Origin: Tiliqua scincoides | Lineage: Eukaryota; Chordata; Lepidosauria; Squamata; Scincidae | Assembly: GCF_035046505.1 (NCBI RefSeq) | Contig: NC_089822.1 | Coordinates: forward strand, 42,449,159-42,513,158 | Length of the DNA: 64,000 bases | Direction: 5' to 3' | In this document: positions 63,220 to 64,000 of the stretch, in pieces | How positions within the stretch are numbered: position 1 is the stretch's first letter | Layout of the letters: each line of letters starts with the position of its first letter | The notes under the pieces: model-generated | The model's database searches: none | What the model saw: only the letters and a program-made list of their open reading frames with translations | What the model was told of the DNA's origin: nothing | Made by a program: the position numbers and the translations under genes

Positions 63220-63397
63220 GACAGAGCTGGCTAACAGAAATCCTTCCAGAATGGTAATAATGACAGGGGTGCTATATGGCTGGTGGAGACCCAACTACAA
63301 ACCCTACTCTACAGTGGCTAAGCCATTGCATCTAGAAATGCCCAAGAAAAAACCCATTATTAATTTTGACTTATTAAAAGAAAAAAAAGTCACGCTT
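63220..63397 (+). repeat. 178-bp duplicated segment, copy 2
   Basis: See 60894-61071: same length and nearly the same bases, 2.3 kb away in direct orientation. The sequence before and after each copy is unrelated, so this is not a simple tandem block. Confidence 0.85.
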
Positions 63398-63444
63398 AGC
63401 AGTTTATAAACTGTATGTAAATATTTTGTATTAGGGTAGATCAG

Positions 63445-64000
63445 AAGGGTTAAATTGTGTCCAATTCAGGTCACCACATCTCAAAAAGGACATATTGGGA
63501 CTAGAAAAGGTACAGAAGCGAGCAACCAAAATGCTTATTGGGCTGGGACACCTCTTTTATGAGGAAAGGCTACATCCTTTGGGGCTCTTCAGCCTAGAAA
63601 AAAGGTACCTGAGGGGGGACACTATTGAGATGTACACATATGCAGGAGATGGATAGAGTGGATAGAGGGATGTTATTTTCCCTCTCACACAACACCAGAA
63701 CCAGGGGACATCTGCTAATATTGAATGCTGGGAGAGTTCGAAGAGACAGAAGAAAATATTTATTTCCCCAGTGTGTAATAGACTATGAAACTCCTTGCCA
63801 CAGAATGTGGTGATGGCAACTGGCATAGATGCCATTAAAAGGGGGCTGGACAGATTTCTAGAAGAAACTCCATCACAGGTTACAAACCATGGTTGGTCTG
63901 TGCAACCTTCTGGCTTTAGAAGTAGGCTGCTTCAGAATACCTGGTGCAATGGAGTGACAACAGGACGCAGGTATTTTGTGGTCTTGTGTGCTCCCTGAGG
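63445..64000 (+). mobile_element. CR1 LINE, older subfamily, runs off the window
   Basis: ORF2 C-terminal region ([11 protein letters not shown]-like start, then MLFSLSHNTRTRGHLL) and part of the 3' UTR. More diverged from the young copies. Its 3' end lies beyond 64000. Confidence 0.83.

Overview
This 64 kb window is vertebrate nuclear DNA, most likely from a squamate reptile (lizard or gecko type). The evidence is the mix of CR1 LINE 3' ends, a squamate-type tRNA SINE, a 5S rRNA-derived SINE, many hAT-type elements with 8-bp target duplications, and two intron-rich host genes. Most open frames in the window are chance or repeat-derived. Species cannot be named from the sequence alone.

Gene 1, plus strand, 9931-18591, eight coding exons, intact: a 2'-5'-oligoadenylate synthetase (OAS) family protein. 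Its first two recognised coding exons encode three C2H2 zinc fingers. Phases join cleanly across every GT-AG junction and give one frame of 460 residues: zinc fingers 1-3 (about residues 11-109), then an OAS nucleotidyltransferase core with the Gly-Gly-Ser motif and all three catalytic aspartates, then the OAS1 C-terminal helical domain, then a stop. A zinc-finger/OAS protein is not an arrangement I know among described vertebrate OAS proteins (OAS1, OAS2, OAS3, OASL). It is the main candidate here for something undescribed.

Gene 2, minus strand, 23416 to beyond 54384: LIX1 (limb and CNS expressed 1). Exons 2-6 are present and intact. The first coding exon was not found and should lie past the right edge. 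The two genes converge tail to tail, about 4.8 kb apart.

Layout. 1-9930 is repeat-rich upstream sequence (CR1 tail, hAT element 5023-6270, SINE, tandem Harbinger-like MITEs, a possible interferon-response site at 9131). 9931-18591 is the zinc-finger OAS gene; its 3.1 kb intron 2 carries an integrase fossil split by a hAT MITE, a 110-bp-arm inverted repeat and a CR1 tail. 18592-23415 is the intergenic space, with a 1.6 kb hAT element and a CR1 copy. 23416-54384 is LIX1, whose introns hold CR1 copies, hAT and Harbinger-like MITEs and the 5S-derived SINE. 54385-64000 is LIX1 intron 1, including a 178-bp near-perfect duplication.

How the genes might work together: OAS enzymes sense double-stranded RNA and make 2'-5' oligoadenylate that activates RNase L. 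Zinc fingers placed before such a core could add nucleic-acid recognition or targeting. LIX1 is a developmental regulator, and nothing in the sequence links its function to the OAS gene beyond adjacency.
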